In this document: positions 17,159 to 25,528 of the stretch, piece after piece
Layout of the letters: every line of letters begins with the position of its first letter
Position numbering within the stretch: position 1 is the first letter of the stretch
DNA from: Porcincola sp945869225
GTDB lineage: Bacteria > Bacillota > Clostridia > Lachnospirales > Lachnospiraceae
Assembly (NCBI RefSeq): GCF_052118625.1
Contig: NZ_JBQKGW010000018.1
Span: forward strand, 1-58,416
Reading direction: 5' to 3'
Length of the DNA stretch: 58,416 nucleotides
The notes under the pieces: model-generated
Databases searched by the model: none
Told to the model about the DNA's origin: nothing
Seen by the model: the letters and a program-made list of their open reading frames with translations, nothing else
Translations under genes and position numbers: made by a program

Positions 17159-18004
17159 ATGAAAAAGCTGATGCGGGCGGCGGCAGCCGCACTGGGACTG
17201 GCAGGCATGGTGCTGGCAGGAGCGGGACTGGCGGCTGCCTCGGAGAGCCAGCCGAATTCGGAGGTGCATGTTGCAGAGGAAACCGGGAGCAGCGAGTCAT
17301 CGGCTGTACAGCAGGAGCAATTACCGGAGAAGACCGGCGGAAAAAGCCGCACGGTCAGCGCCTCGGCAACCGGTGTCGTGATGGAAGTGCCGGATATGGC
17401 ACAGATTACGTTTGGCATTGTGACAAATGGGGAGAAGGCAGACGCGGCCCAGTCAGAGAATACAGAAAAAGTAAACCAGGTGATCGAAACGCTGAAGGGG
17501 ATGGGCGTGGATGAAAAAAGCATACAGACTTCCGGCTACAGCATTTCCCCGCAGTATGATTATGACAATCTGGATGCAGACAAACAGCCGAAGCTGACAG
17601 GGTATGAGGTGCGGACGACGCTTCAGGTGTCCGACCAGAAGATTGCTGATGCCGGAAAGATCCTCTCCGAAAGCGTGAAGTCCGGTGTTAACGACGTGGA
17701 GGGTGTGGTCTATACCTGCTCAACGTACGATGAAAAATACGAGGAGGCGCTCCAGGAAGCTGTGAAGGCAGCCAGAAAAAAAGCAGACGTCCTTGCGAAG
17801 GCCGAGGGAGCGTCTGCCGGGAAGGCGGTCTCGATTTCAGAAGGGTACCAGGATCTGTCAGCCAGATATCAGTCCTCCGATATCGGCGCTGTCTATAAGG
17901 AAACGGCAGCTGCGGCGCAGGATGCCAGCTCCATTCCGGATCTCAGCGCAGGGACCCTGCAGATCAAGGCGGAAGTGTCCGTGACATACGAGCTGGCATA
18001 TTGA
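17159..18004 (+). CDS. secreted SIMPL (DUF541) domain protein
   Basis: A 281-residue exported protein. A signal peptide (MKKLMRAAAAALGLAGMVLAG..) covers about residues 1-27, followed by a Ser/Glu-rich linker to about residue 60. The SIMPL/DUF541 domain begins at SASATGVVMEVPDMAQITFGI and ends at IKAEVSVTYEL. Family members are periplasmic or surface proteins of unclear role, linked to oxidative stress or to BP26-like channels. AAAGGAGG lies eight bases before the ATG. It follows ilvN by 52 bp in the same direction, but a functional link is not evident. Confidence 0.88.
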   Translation: MKKLMRAAAAALGLAGMVLAGAGLAAASESQPNSEVHVAEETGSSESSAVQQEQLPEKTGGKSRTVSASATGVVMEVPDMAQITFGIVTNGEKADAAQSENTEKVNQVIETLKGMGVDEKSIQTSGYSISPQYDYDNLDADKQPKLTGYEVRTTLQVSDQKIADAGKILSESVKSGVNDVEGVVYTCSTYDEKYEEALQEAVKAARKKADVLAKAEGASAGKAVSISEGYQDLSARYQSSDIGAVYKETAAAAQDASSIPDLSAGTLQIKAEVSVTYELAY

Positions 18005-18152
18005 TGATTTCAGCCGCTTTTGCCAGATCCGGAGGACTGAAGTGCAGGCTGAGCCAGATATATGCATGGAGCGCTTCCAGCCGCCAGCACCAGAACACAG
18101 TCTGTCCGCCTGATCCGGACACATGCAGGGAGCGCTGCGGTACAGATGGGGG

Positions 18153-19154
18153 TCAGGCGTCTGCGTACTGATCCAAAAAGCGGAAGATGACCTTGTAGTA
18201 TTTCTCAAGTGTCTTCCCCTCTGAATTGAAGATTTCATGTTTCGCCTCCGGAAAGCGGATCAGAAGCGCATTCCTGACCTCGTTCCGGAGGCGGTTTTCT
18301 GCCTGGTTGTCAACATAGGTATCCTTGCCGGCCTGCAGAATCAGCAGGGGCATCGTCAGGGATGATTTGTCTTTCCAGAGCCTGCGGATGGCACGGAGGG
18401 ATGCGCGCGCCCAGCGGCAGCTGGATCCGTTCATGGTGTTGGCACCCTGACTTTCCGGCGCAAGCCGGAGCCGAAAGCTGTAGTCATAGCGCTCCCTGCA
18501 GGAGGCGCCGCTCTCTTCAAAGTAAGGCTTTCCGTCGAAGTCTCCCTGACCGGGTACATAGCGGTCGTTCCAGCCGAGCAGCTTTGTGCCAAGCGCGGTG
18601 AGATTGACCTTCCAGCGAGGCGTAGAACCGAAGTTGATATCGATTATCGGCGAAGAAAGCACTGCGGCCTGAAATATGTCCGGGTATTTTTCCAGGAACA
18701 AAGTGGCGATGCAGCCGCCCATAGAGTGGGCGTACAGAAAAAGCGGAAGGGCCGTATAGTCCGGCAGATCTGAGGTTTCGGTCTGGTCCGGAATCACGAT
18801 TGTATCCAGAAAGCTCTTCAGGTCTTCGACATATTCGTCGAAATCACCGACATCCACCATCGACGGGCTGCTGACCGGACGATAGGACAGACCGTGGCCT
18901 CTGAGTTCGAGAAAGTAGATGGAATACCCTTCCTCATAGAAATTGTAGAGAACTTCATGGTATTTTCCGAAGAAGCCGCAGAATCCGTGGAGCATGACGA
19001 TGATGCCCTTCGGAGAAGGGTTCTTAGCGCGATAGAAATGAATCAGTTTTCCATCCCACCCCGGAAACTGACCGTCCTCCACATGATCCTGAAGCCATGG
19101 GCGGACAACGGTTTTCATGTAGGGTTCGAATTTTTCTGCTTCAAACGGAACCAT
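18153..19154 (-). CDS. alpha/beta hydrolase, lysophospholipase-like
   Basis: A 333-residue serine hydrolase resembling PldB/monoacylglycerol lipases. The oxyanion segment is LHGFCGFFGKYHEV, then ELRGHGLS, the nucleophile elbow YAHSMGG with Ser near residue 174, an acid in AGKDTYVD and a His in EAKHEIFNS. No signal peptide. GAGGAGG precedes the ATG at 19154. It lies only 19 bp behind proB in the same direction and is probably in that operon. Natural substrate is unknown. Confidence 0.85.
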   Translation of the reverse strand: MVPFEAEKFEPYMKTVVRPWLQDHVEDGQFPGWDGKLIHFYRAKNPSPKGIIVMLHGFCGFFGKYHEVLYNFYEEGYSIYFLELRGHGLSYRPVSSPSMVDVGDFDEYVEDLKSFLDTIVIPDQTETSDLPDYTALPLFLYAHSMGGCIATLFLEKYPDIFQAAVLSSPIIDINFGSTPRWKVNLTALGTKLLGWNDRYVPGQGDFDGKPYFEESGASCRERYDYSFRLRLAPESQGANTMNGSSCRWARASLRAIRRLWKDKSSLTMPLLILQAGKDTYVDNQAENRLRNEVRNALLIRFPEAKHEIFNSEGKTLEKYYKVIFRFLDQYADA

Positions 19155-19173
19155 GGCTGCCTCCTCTTCTTCG

Positions 19174-19986
19174 TCAGACGAAGATCTTTGTGCTCCCCTT
19201 GAACAGGGTTCCGACCGGCTTCCCGTGCACGATGTCGTACAGATTCTCCGGTTTTTTACCGTTTGTCACAATTGTATCGATGCCGTTTGCAGTGGCCAGA
19301 GCCGCGGCCTCGAGCTTTGTCCGCATCCCGCCGGTGCCTCTCCTGGAGCCGGCGCCGCCCGCCAGCTTCTGGATCTCTTCATCGATGGTGTCGATGCGGG
19401 AGATCAGCTTTGCATCCGGATGAAGGCGGGGATCCTTGTCATAGAATCCGTCGATGTCCGAGAAGATGACAAGCTTCTTTGCCCGGACCAGCACGGCGAC
19501 CACAGCGGAGAGCATGTCGTTGTCTCCGAAGAGCCGGTCCTTTGACTCGATTTCCGTGTAGCTGACAGAATCATTTTCATTCACAACGGGAATGATGCCG
19601 AGTTCCAGGAGGGTGTTGAAGGTGTTGGTCAGGTTTTCTTTTTTCTCCTCCTGCTCGATGTCGGAGGCATTGAGCAGAATCTGACCGATCGTCTTATCGT
19701 AGTCTCCAAAGAATTTGTCATAGAGGAACATGTTTCTGCACTGGCCGACCGCGGCGGCAGCCTGCTTGAGCGGCATGGAGGAGGGCTTGGACTTCAGGCC
19801 GAGCTTGTTGACGCCGACTGCGATCGCTCCGGAAGAGACAAGGACGACCTCATAGCCCATATTCTGGATATCGGAGCAGACAAGCGCCAGATGGTCAAAT
19901 GAACGCAGGTTGACCTGCCCCAGGTCATTCGTGAGGGTCGAGGTACCGACCTTCACCACGATTCGATTTTGTACGAGACTCATCAT
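19174..19986 (-). CDS. proB: glutamate 5-kinase, short form without PUA domain
   Basis: A 270-residue amino-acid kinase that phosphorylates glutamate at the gamma carboxyl, first step of proline synthesis. The kinase fold is complete: RIVVKVGTSTLTN at the start, VSSGAIAVG, NENDSVSYTEI, FGDNDMLSA and GTGGMRTKLEAA. The C-terminal PUA domain of the longer ProB (about 370 residues) is missing, which is known for several Firmicutes. AGAGG fits ATG 19986 with eight bases spacing. proA is not adjacent within the window. Confidence 0.92.
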   Translation of the reverse strand: MMSLVQNRIVVKVGTSTLTNDLGQVNLRSFDHLALVCSDIQNMGYEVVLVSSGAIAVGVNKLGLKSKPSSMPLKQAAAAVGQCRNMFLYDKFFGDYDKTIGQILLNASDIEQEEKKENLTNTFNTLLELGIIPVVNENDSVSYTEIESKDRLFGDNDMLSAVVAVLVRAKKLVIFSDIDGFYDKDPRLHPDAKLISRIDTIDEEIQKLAGGAGSRRGTGGMRTKLEAAALATANGIDTIVTNGKKPENLYDIVHGKPVGTLFKGSTKIFV

Positions 19987-20145
19987 CTGTGAAACCTCTA
20001 TTCTGAAAACTTCTGAAAGCACCGGTGAATACCGGACAAGGTATGAATTTTCTGACATGCCTAGTTTACAACGATGATGGGTATCCGACAAGGCGGGACT
20101 GTGGTATTGTGAAGAAATAACGAAGAAGAACAGGAGAGATGAGCG

Positions 20146-21198
20146 ATGAAGTATCCGGAATTTTTAAAGAAGGGGGAGCTGATCGGGGTCTGCGCGCCGT
20201 CGGCAGGTGTCGGCAGAAAGCTGGAGAGCTTTGACCGGTCTCTGAGGACTCTGCGGGCGGAGGGCTATCGGATCAGGGAGACCGGATCTGTGCGGCTTGA
20301 CAGTGAACGGGGAGGCAGCGCACAGGTACGCGGCGATGAACTGAATGCGCTGTTTGCGGATCCTGAGGTGAAGATGGTGATGGCGGCATCCGGGGGAGAT
20401 TTCCTCGACGAGATGCTTCCATATGCAGACTTTGAGCAGATGAAACGTAACCCGAAGTGGCTGATGGGCGCTTCGGATCCGACGGGGCTTCTGTTTCCCT
20501 ATACAACCATCTGCGATGTGGCGACACTCTACGGCTGCAATGCAGGAAGCTACGATTTGCCTGACGGCAGCGACACTCAGTGTGCAACTGGAGCAGACGA
20601 GAGCAGGTATCTGCGGGATAATCTGCGTTTCCTGAAGGGGGAGAACCCGGTTCAGGAGACCTCGCAAAAGCATCTCGGCTGTGCGCCGTTTCTTGCCGAG
20701 AAGATTCAGTTTGATACACCGACGATCTGGAAATCGAATATCGGCGCAGTCCACACAACAGGCCGGTGCATCGGCGGGTGCATCGATGTCCTCAAGGATC
20801 TGATCGGGACACCCTGTGACGGGGCCTCCCTGTTTGTGAACCGGTACGGAGAGAAGGATGGGATCATCTGGTACTTTGACAATTTTGCGCTGAGTGCCGA
20901 GATGCTGTACCGGACATTCCTTCAGATGAAATATGCGGGATGGTTCCGCTGCACGAAAGCGGTTTTGCTGGGGCGAACCTTGTTTGAGAAAAGCGAGTCC
21001 GGCATGACATACGATGAGGCGGTGGAGCGGGCGTTCGGCGGAGCCGGGCAGGAGAAACTGCCAGGGCAGCCGCAGATTCCGGTGATCTGGGAAATGGATA
21101 TCGGACACACAATTCCGCACATGACGATGATCAACGGGGCGATTCTCCGGCTGGACTATGAAGGCGGAAGGGGAACGCTGGCGTTTCAGGAAAAGTAG
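20146..21198 (+). CDS. S66 family peptidase (LD-carboxypeptidase / MccF-like)
   Basis: A 350-residue serine peptidase of the S66 family, which cuts the L,D bond in recycled murein peptides (LdcA) or self-immunity substrates (MccF). The fold markers are ELIGVCAPSAGV at the N-terminus, AASGGDFLDEMLPY, and GASDPTGLL with the nucleophile Ser at residue 110. The closing NGAILRLDYEGG is the usual S66 end. AGGAG precedes the ATG. The larger insert between residues 140 and 230 is nearer MccF than LdcA. The last codons overlap a CIRCE element of the next gene. Confidence 0.86.
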   Translation: MKYPEFLKKGELIGVCAPSAGVGRKLESFDRSLRTLRAEGYRIRETGSVRLDSERGGSAQVRGDELNALFADPEVKMVMAASGGDFLDEMLPYADFEQMKRNPKWLMGASDPTGLLFPYTTICDVATLYGCNAGSYDLPDGSDTQCATGADESRYLRDNLRFLKGENPVQETSQKHLGCAPFLAEKIQFDTPTIWKSNIGAVHTTGRCIGGCIDVLKDLIGTPCDGASLFVNRYGEKDGIIWYFDNFALSAEMLYRTFLQMKYAGWFRCTKAVLLGRTLFEKSESGMTYDEAVERAFGGAGQEKLPGQPQIPVIWEMDIGHTIPHMTMINGAILRLDYEGGRGTLAFQEK

Positions 21199-21221
21199 CA
21201 CTCTCTTATTGACAGTGCTAA
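21195..21221 (+). promoter_or_regulatory. CIRCE element (HrcA operator)
   Basis: GTAGCACTC, a 9-base spacer and CAGTGCTAA match the CIRCE inverted repeat (TTAGCACTC-N9-GAGTGCTAA) at all but one base in each half. It overlaps the stop codon of the peptidase gene and the -35 box of the dnaJ-like promoter. Confidence 0.85.
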
Positions 21222-21237
21222 CAATTATGGCTATAAC
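21209..21237 (+). promoter_or_regulatory. heat-shock gene promoter
   Basis: A perfect TTGACA (21209-21214), a 17-base spacer and TATAAC (21232-21237). The -35 box lies within the CIRCE element, so HrcA binding would block it. Confidence 0.8.
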
Positions 21238-21264
21238 GGTAAGTGTGAAAAGAGGTGAGTGCAG

Positions 21265-22065
21265 ATGGCAGAGAAAAGAGATTACTATGATGTCCTCGGC
21301 GTCAGCAGGACTGCCTCGGACGAGGAGATCCGCAAAGCATTCCGCCGGCTTGCACGGAAATATCACCCGGATTCAAACCCGGGAGACAAACAGGCGGAGG
21401 CAAAGTTCAAGGAGCTCAACGAAGCATACAGCGTTCTGTCTGACCCGAAGAAGAAGCAGATCTATGACCAGGTCGGCATGGCAGGATTTGACGAAAGTGC
21501 AGCCGGCCAGGGCTTTGGCGGTTTTAACGGAAATGGCGGCAATGGATACCAGGAGTTCCATTTTAATGCAAACGATCCCCGCATGAAGGACATGTTCGGA
21601 GATATCTTCGGAGATTTCTTCGGCGGCGGCAGCGGTGGCAGCGGCTTCGGAGGATTCAGTTCCGATGGCGGCAGGCGAAGCGGTTTTAGTGGATTTGGCG
21701 GTTTCGGAGGCTTTGGTTCCGGCGCCGGTGCGCAGAGCGGATTTGACGGTCAGGATGCCGGACAGCGCGTGGAGAAGCTGGATCGCGAAGGCAACATCAA
21801 GGTCCCGTTCACGACTGCGGTATTCGGCGGTGAGGTCAAGGTGACGACGCCGGAGGCGGAGCATGTGATGCTCAGGATTCCGGCAGGGACACCCTGCGGC
21901 AAGCGGTTCCGCCTGCCGGGCAAGGGCGCAAGGAGCAGAACCAGTCCTTCAAAGCGCGGCGATCTGTATCTCGTGATGCAGATTGATGTGCCGACGAATC
22001 TGACCGCGCAGCAGGTTCGGAAGCTGAGAGAGTTCCAGAAGATGCGTGAGGAGCAGACGGTGTGA
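21265..22065 (+). CDS. DnaJ-like co-chaperone lacking the zinc finger
   Basis: A 266-residue J-domain protein. The J domain (residues 4-70) includes the HPD motif at 34-36. A long Gly/Phe-rich stretch follows (about residues 85-165, FGGGSGGSGFGGF-type repeats). Only one beta-rich substrate domain remains (IKVPFTTAVFGGEVKV to VPTNLT); the four CxxCxGxG zinc repeats of DnaJ are absent. It is thus a short CbpA/type II-like form. ATG 21265 has GAGGTGAG upstream; GTG 21259 is unlikely. The CIRCE site marks it as an HrcA-controlled heat-shock gene outside the usual hrcA-grpE-dnaK-dnaJ cluster. Confidence 0.88.
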   Translation: MAEKRDYYDVLGVSRTASDEEIRKAFRRLARKYHPDSNPGDKQAEAKFKELNEAYSVLSDPKKKQIYDQVGMAGFDESAAGQGFGGFNGNGGNGYQEFHFNANDPRMKDMFGDIFGDFFGGGSGGSGFGGFSSDGGRRSGFSGFGGFGGFGSGAGAQSGFDGQDAGQRVEKLDREGNIKVPFTTAVFGGEVKVTTPEAEHVMLRIPAGTPCGKRFRLPGKGARSRTSPSKRGDLYLVMQIDVPTNLTAQQVRKLREFQKMREEQTV

Positions 22066-22386
22066 CCGGTTTTCCGGCCGCGGCGTATAGCCGCGGCGCA
22101 TATGGCGGAGAAAAGTAGCTGCAGTCCATGCAGCCCATGGGGCTGCGCAGGAAGAAGGGCAGAAAAGCTGCCGGGAATACAGTCAGTCTGTACAGTCGGT
22201 CAATCAGGCGGCTGCGGGACAGTTGAGAGTGGCGAATTTCGTGATTTCGACAGTTTCCTCTGTACCCGCAGCCGTTTTTGTGGTTTAATAGGCTTAAAGT
22301 TGTATTGCATCAGCTGACCGGAAAAGCGTGCACATCCTCAAATTGGTACGCACAACTTGAGCCGGCAAAAGGAAAAGGAGCTGTAT
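22066..22386 (+). other. 321-bp intergenic region with two hairpins
   Basis: It holds a perfect GCCGCGGC hairpin at 22077-22097 and the long-stem terminator at 22209-22279. I see no open frame with a ribosome site and no riboswitch I recognise. The promoter for araD should lie after 22275 but no consensus pair is convincing. Confidence 0.5.
22209..22279 (+). terminator. terminator before araD
   Basis: CGGCTGCGGG pairs with CCCGCAGCCG around an unusually long, partly structured loop (about 46 bases) and ends in five T. The long loop leaves room for a small structured RNA. Confidence 0.5.
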
Positions 22387-23094
22387 ATGCTGGAGAAACT
22401 GAAACAACAGGTGTTTGAAGCCAATATGGAGCTGCCAAAGCGCGGACTCGTCACCTTCACCTGGGGGAACGTTTCCGGAATTGACCGGGAGAGCGGACTG
22501 TTTGTCATCAAGCCGAGCGGGGTCTCCTACGAAACCATGAAACCGGAAGATATGGTGGTTGTGGATCTGGATGGAAAGGTTGTGGAAGGCGATTACAAAC
22601 CGTCTGTCGACATGCCGACCCATCTGGAGCTGTACAAGGCATGGCCCGAGATCGGCGGTGTCGTCCACACACATTCTCCATGGGCAACGTCCTGGGCACA
22701 GGCCGAGAGAGCGATTCCGGCATACGGAACCACGCACGCTGATTATTTCTATGGCGAGATCCCGTGCTGCAGAGTCATGACGGCGGAGGAAGTCGCCGGT
22801 GAGCCAGGACACTATGAGATTGAGCAGGGAAAGGTCATCATCGAGACCTTCCGCGGAAAGAACCCGATGCATGTTCCGGGCTGCGTATGTGCGCATCATG
22901 GCCCGTTCACCTGGGGCAAGGATGCGGCGGAGGCTGTCCACAATGCGGTCGTCCTGGAGGAAGTCGCGAAGATGGCGGTTCGGACGGAGCTGATTGACAG
23001 AAACAGCGTTCCGGCACCGCAGTATATGCTGGACAAGCATTTCCTGAGGAAGCATGGGAAAAACGCTTACTACGGGCAGACAAAGAAGGGCTGA
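22387..23094 (+). CDS. araD: L-ribulose-5-phosphate 4-epimerase
   Basis: A 235-residue class II aldolase-fold enzyme converting L-ribulose 5-phosphate to D-xylulose 5-phosphate. Zinc and catalytic residues of AraD are at canonical positions: D76 in SVDMPTH, H95 and H97 in GVVHTHSPWA, and a later His in CAHHGPFTWG. AAAAGGAG precedes ATG 22387; an upstream in-frame TTG is not supported. The split transketolase genes follow, so xylulose 5-phosphate would feed straight into the pentose phosphate pathway. No araA or araB is in view. Confidence 0.92.
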   Translation: MLEKLKQQVFEANMELPKRGLVTFTWGNVSGIDRESGLFVIKPSGVSYETMKPEDMVVVDLDGKVVEGDYKPSVDMPTHLELYKAWPEIGGVVHTHSPWATSWAQAERAIPAYGTTHADYFYGEIPCCRVMTAEEVAGEPGHYEIEQGKVIIETFRGKNPMHVPGCVCAHHGPFTWGKDAAEAVHNAVVLEEVAKMAVRTELIDRNSVPAPQYMLDKHFLRKHGKNAYYGQTKKG

Positions 23095-23132
23095 TGGATA
23101 CCAGCCCGATCGAGACGAAGAAAGGAGTCAAT

Positions 23133-23972
23133 ATGACAACGCTGGAGTTACAGAAGATGGCGGTCGAGGTCCGCAAGGGCATTCTGACTGCGGTACATGC
23201 GGCAAAATCAGGTCATCCGGGCGGATCCCTCTCTGCGGCAGATGTGTTCACATATCTTTACTTTGAGGAAATGAACATCGATCCGGCGCATCCGGACAAG
23301 CCGGACCGCGATCGTTTTGTCCTGTCCAAGGGACATACGGCGCCGGGCTATTACAGTGCGCTGGCACACAGGGGATATTTCCCGGTCGGAGAGCTTTCCA
23401 CGCTCAGACATGTCGGATCCCGTCTTCAGGGACATCCGTGCATGCAGGATACGCCGGGCGTTGACATGAGTTCGGGATCCCTGGGACAGGGCATCTCGGC
23501 TGCTGTCGGTATGGCACTGTCCGCAAAGCTTTCCGGGGACAGCTACAGGGTCTACACTCTGCTGGGCGACGGTGAGCTGGAGGAAGGCCAGGTCTGGGAA
23601 GCTTCCATGTTCGCAGGAGACCACAAGCTGGACAATCTCTGTGTCATTGTGGACAACAACAATCTCCAGATTGATGGGCCGATCACGGAAGTCTGCTCTC
23701 CGTATCCGATCGACAGGAAGTTTGAGGCTTTCAATTTCCATGTGATCAATGTTGCGGACGGCAACGACATGGATCAGCTCCGCGCGGCATTCAAGGAGGC
23801 GCGGGAGACAAAGGGAATGCCGACCGCAATCATCATGAAGACGGTCAAGGGCAAGGGCGTGTCCTACATGGAAAACCAGGTAGGCTGGCACGGCAAGGCT
23901 CCGAATGATGAGCAGTATGCGCAGGGCATGGAAGAACTTGAGAAAGCGGGGGAAGCATTATGCCAGAAGTAA
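23133..23972 (+). CDS. transketolase, N-terminal (TPP-binding) subunit
   Basis: A 279-residue subunit of a two-protein transketolase. It carries AAKSGHPGGSLSAADV, KGHTAPGYYSAL and the thiamine diphosphate motif GDGELEEGQVWEASMFA with the metal-binding NN further on. AAAGGAG lies before ATG 23133; the ATG at 23094 overlaps the araD stop and lacks a site. The partner subunit starts 13 bases before this gene ends, so translation is coupled. The enzyme moves two-carbon units between sugar phosphates. Confidence 0.95.
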   Translation: MTTLELQKMAVEVRKGILTAVHAAKSGHPGGSLSAADVFTYLYFEEMNIDPAHPDKPDRDRFVLSKGHTAPGYYSALAHRGYFPVGELSTLRHVGSRLQGHPCMQDTPGVDMSSGSLGQGISAAVGMALSAKLSGDSYRVYTLLGDGELEEGQVWEASMFAGDHKLDNLCVIVDNNNLQIDGPITEVCSPYPIDRKFEAFNFHVINVADGNDMDQLRAAFKEARETKGMPTAIIMKTVKGKGVSYMENQVGWHGKAPNDEQYAQGMEELEKAGEALCQK

Positions 23973-24901
23973 AGAAGATTGCAACGAGAGAGAGCTACGG
24001 CAACGCGCTTGTCGAGCTTGGAAAGAAACACGACGATGTCGTTGTCCTGGATGCTGACCTTGCAGGCGCAACCAAGACCGGAACCTTCAAGAAGGTATTT
24101 CCGGAGCGTCACATTGACTGCGGCATCGCAGAGGCGGACATGATGGGGATCGCAGCCGGGATCGCAACAACCGGAAAAGTGCCGTTCGCTTCAACATTTG
24201 CCATGTTTGCAGCCGGGCGTGCCTTTGAGCAGGTTCGAAACTCCATCGGCTATCCGCACCTGAATGTGAAGATCGGTGCAACCCATGCCGGCATCTCCGT
24301 CGGCGAGGACGGCGCAACGCACCAGTGCCTGGAGGACATCGCGCTGATGCGGATGATCCCTGGCATGACGGTTGTTGTTCCGAGTGACGACATTGAGGCA
24401 AAGGCGGCAGTTGAGGCAGCCTATGAACACAAGGGACCGGTTTATCTGAGATTCGGCCGCCTGGCTGTTCCGGTGATCAATGACAGGCCGGATTACAAGT
24501 TCGAGCTCGGGAAGGGTGTCCTGCTCCGGGAGGGCAGCGATGTGACCGTCGTCGCAACCGGACTGGAGGTTGGCTCCGCGCTGGAAGCGGCAGACATGCT
24601 GGCGAAGGACGGCGTGAGCGCCGAGGTCATCAACATCCATACTGTCAAGCCGCTTGATGAGGAGATCATTCTGAAGAGTGCGGCGAAGACCGGCAAGGTC
24701 GTGACGGCAGAGGAGGCATTTATCGCGGGAGGCCTTGGCGGGGCAGTTGCAGAGCTTCTTTCCGCAAAGCTTCCGACGAAGCTTGCCCGGATTGGCGTCG
24801 ATGACCAGTTCGGCGAATCTGGGCCGGCTGTCGAACTGCTCCACAAGTACAAGCTCGATGGAGAGGGCGTGTACGAACAGATCAAGGCATTTCTTGGCTG
24901 A
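23960..24901 (+). CDS. transketolase, C-terminal subunit
   Basis: A 313-residue partner holding the pyrimidine-binding and C-terminal transketolase domains. The typical DADLAGATKTGTFKK-type start, GIAEADMMGIAAGIA, THAGISVGEDGATHQ and GPVYLRFGR stretches are all present, and the last 120 residues form the third domain (VTVVATGLEV, VVTAEEAF). It overlaps the N-terminal subunit gene by 13 bases, which couples their synthesis one to one. Split transketolases are common in Clostridia and archaea. Confidence 0.95.
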   Translation: MPEVKKIATRESYGNALVELGKKHDDVVVLDADLAGATKTGTFKKVFPERHIDCGIAEADMMGIAAGIATTGKVPFASTFAMFAAGRAFEQVRNSIGYPHLNVKIGATHAGISVGEDGATHQCLEDIALMRMIPGMTVVVPSDDIEAKAAVEAAYEHKGPVYLRFGRLAVPVINDRPDYKFELGKGVLLREGSDVTVVATGLEVGSALEAADMLAKDGVSAEVINIHTVKPLDEEIILKSAAKTGKVVTAEEAFIAGGLGGAVAELLSAKLPTKLARIGVDDQFGESGPAVELLHKYKLDGEGVYEQIKAFLG

Positions 24902-24991
24902 GTGGACACCGAAAGCAGAGGATGACCACAGGGTGGCAGAGGCAGTACGCCTCTGCCACAGCTGTGCGGCGTGCCGGAAGGAGGCGGAATT

Positions 24992-25432
24992 GTGATAGCG
25001 CTTGGGTGTGACCACGGCGGATTTGAACTGATGCAGGAAGTGAAGAAGCATCTGGACGAACAGAAAATCGCGTACAAGGATTTCGGAACCTATGACACGA
25101 AATCAACCGACTATCCGATCTATGCCAGGAGGGTTGTGAAGAGCATCCTCTCGGGTGAGAGTGATAAGGGGATTCTGATCTGCGGAACCGGAATCGGGAT
25201 CTCCATCACGGCGAACCGCTACAAGGGAATCCGCGCGGCGCTCTGCTCGGACTGCTTTTCGGCAGCTGCGACCAGGGAGCACAATGACGCGAATATCCTG
25301 GCAATGGGCGGCAGAGTCCTCGGAGCAGGGCTTGCATGCAGGATTGTAGACACCTTCCTGAATACACCTTTCTCGGAGGGAGAGCGGCACAAGAGAAGGA
25401 TTGCGATGATCGACGCGCCGGATGAGGCGTGA
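24992..25432 (+). CDS. rpiB: ribose-5-phosphate isomerase B
   Basis: A 146-residue RpiB that interconverts ribose 5-phosphate and ribulose 5-phosphate. Key residues are visible: D in GCDHGG near the start, the Cys of CGTGIGISI, and the NDANILAMGGR phosphate loop. AAGGAGG is seven bases before GTG 24992, which gives the usual RpiB start; the ATG-like start 21 bases upstream overlaps the site. It closes the operon araD, two transketolase genes, rpiB. LacA/LacB isomerases are related, but the context favours pentose phosphates. Confidence 0.92.
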   Translation: MIALGCDHGGFELMQEVKKHLDEQKIAYKDFGTYDTKSTDYPIYARRVVKSILSGESDKGILICGTGIGISITANRYKGIRAALCSDCFSAAATREHNDANILAMGGRVLGAGLACRIVDTFLNTPFSEGERHKRRIAMIDAPDEA

Positions 25433-25451
25433 GACGATTTATTTATGTAGA

Positions 25452-25526
25452 AGAAACCGGCTGCGGCGTGATGGTGTGCTGCCTGCCTTAAGGCAGCATA
25501 TTGTGAGGCCTGCAGCCGGTTTCTTT
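25452..25526. terminator. bidirectional cruciform terminator after rpiB
   Basis: AGAAACCGGCTGC pairs perfectly with GCAGCCGGTTTCT; a second perfect hairpin (TGCTGCCT and complement) sits within the loop. It lies between convergent genes and has A- and T-rich outer arms. Confidence 0.8.
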
Positions 25527-25528
25527 AC

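Noticed and set aside
22209..22279. Possible structured regulatory RNA upstream of araD
   Set aside because: The closing stem ends in five T directly behind the dnaJ-like gene, so a terminator is the simpler reading; the loop shows no known aptamer.
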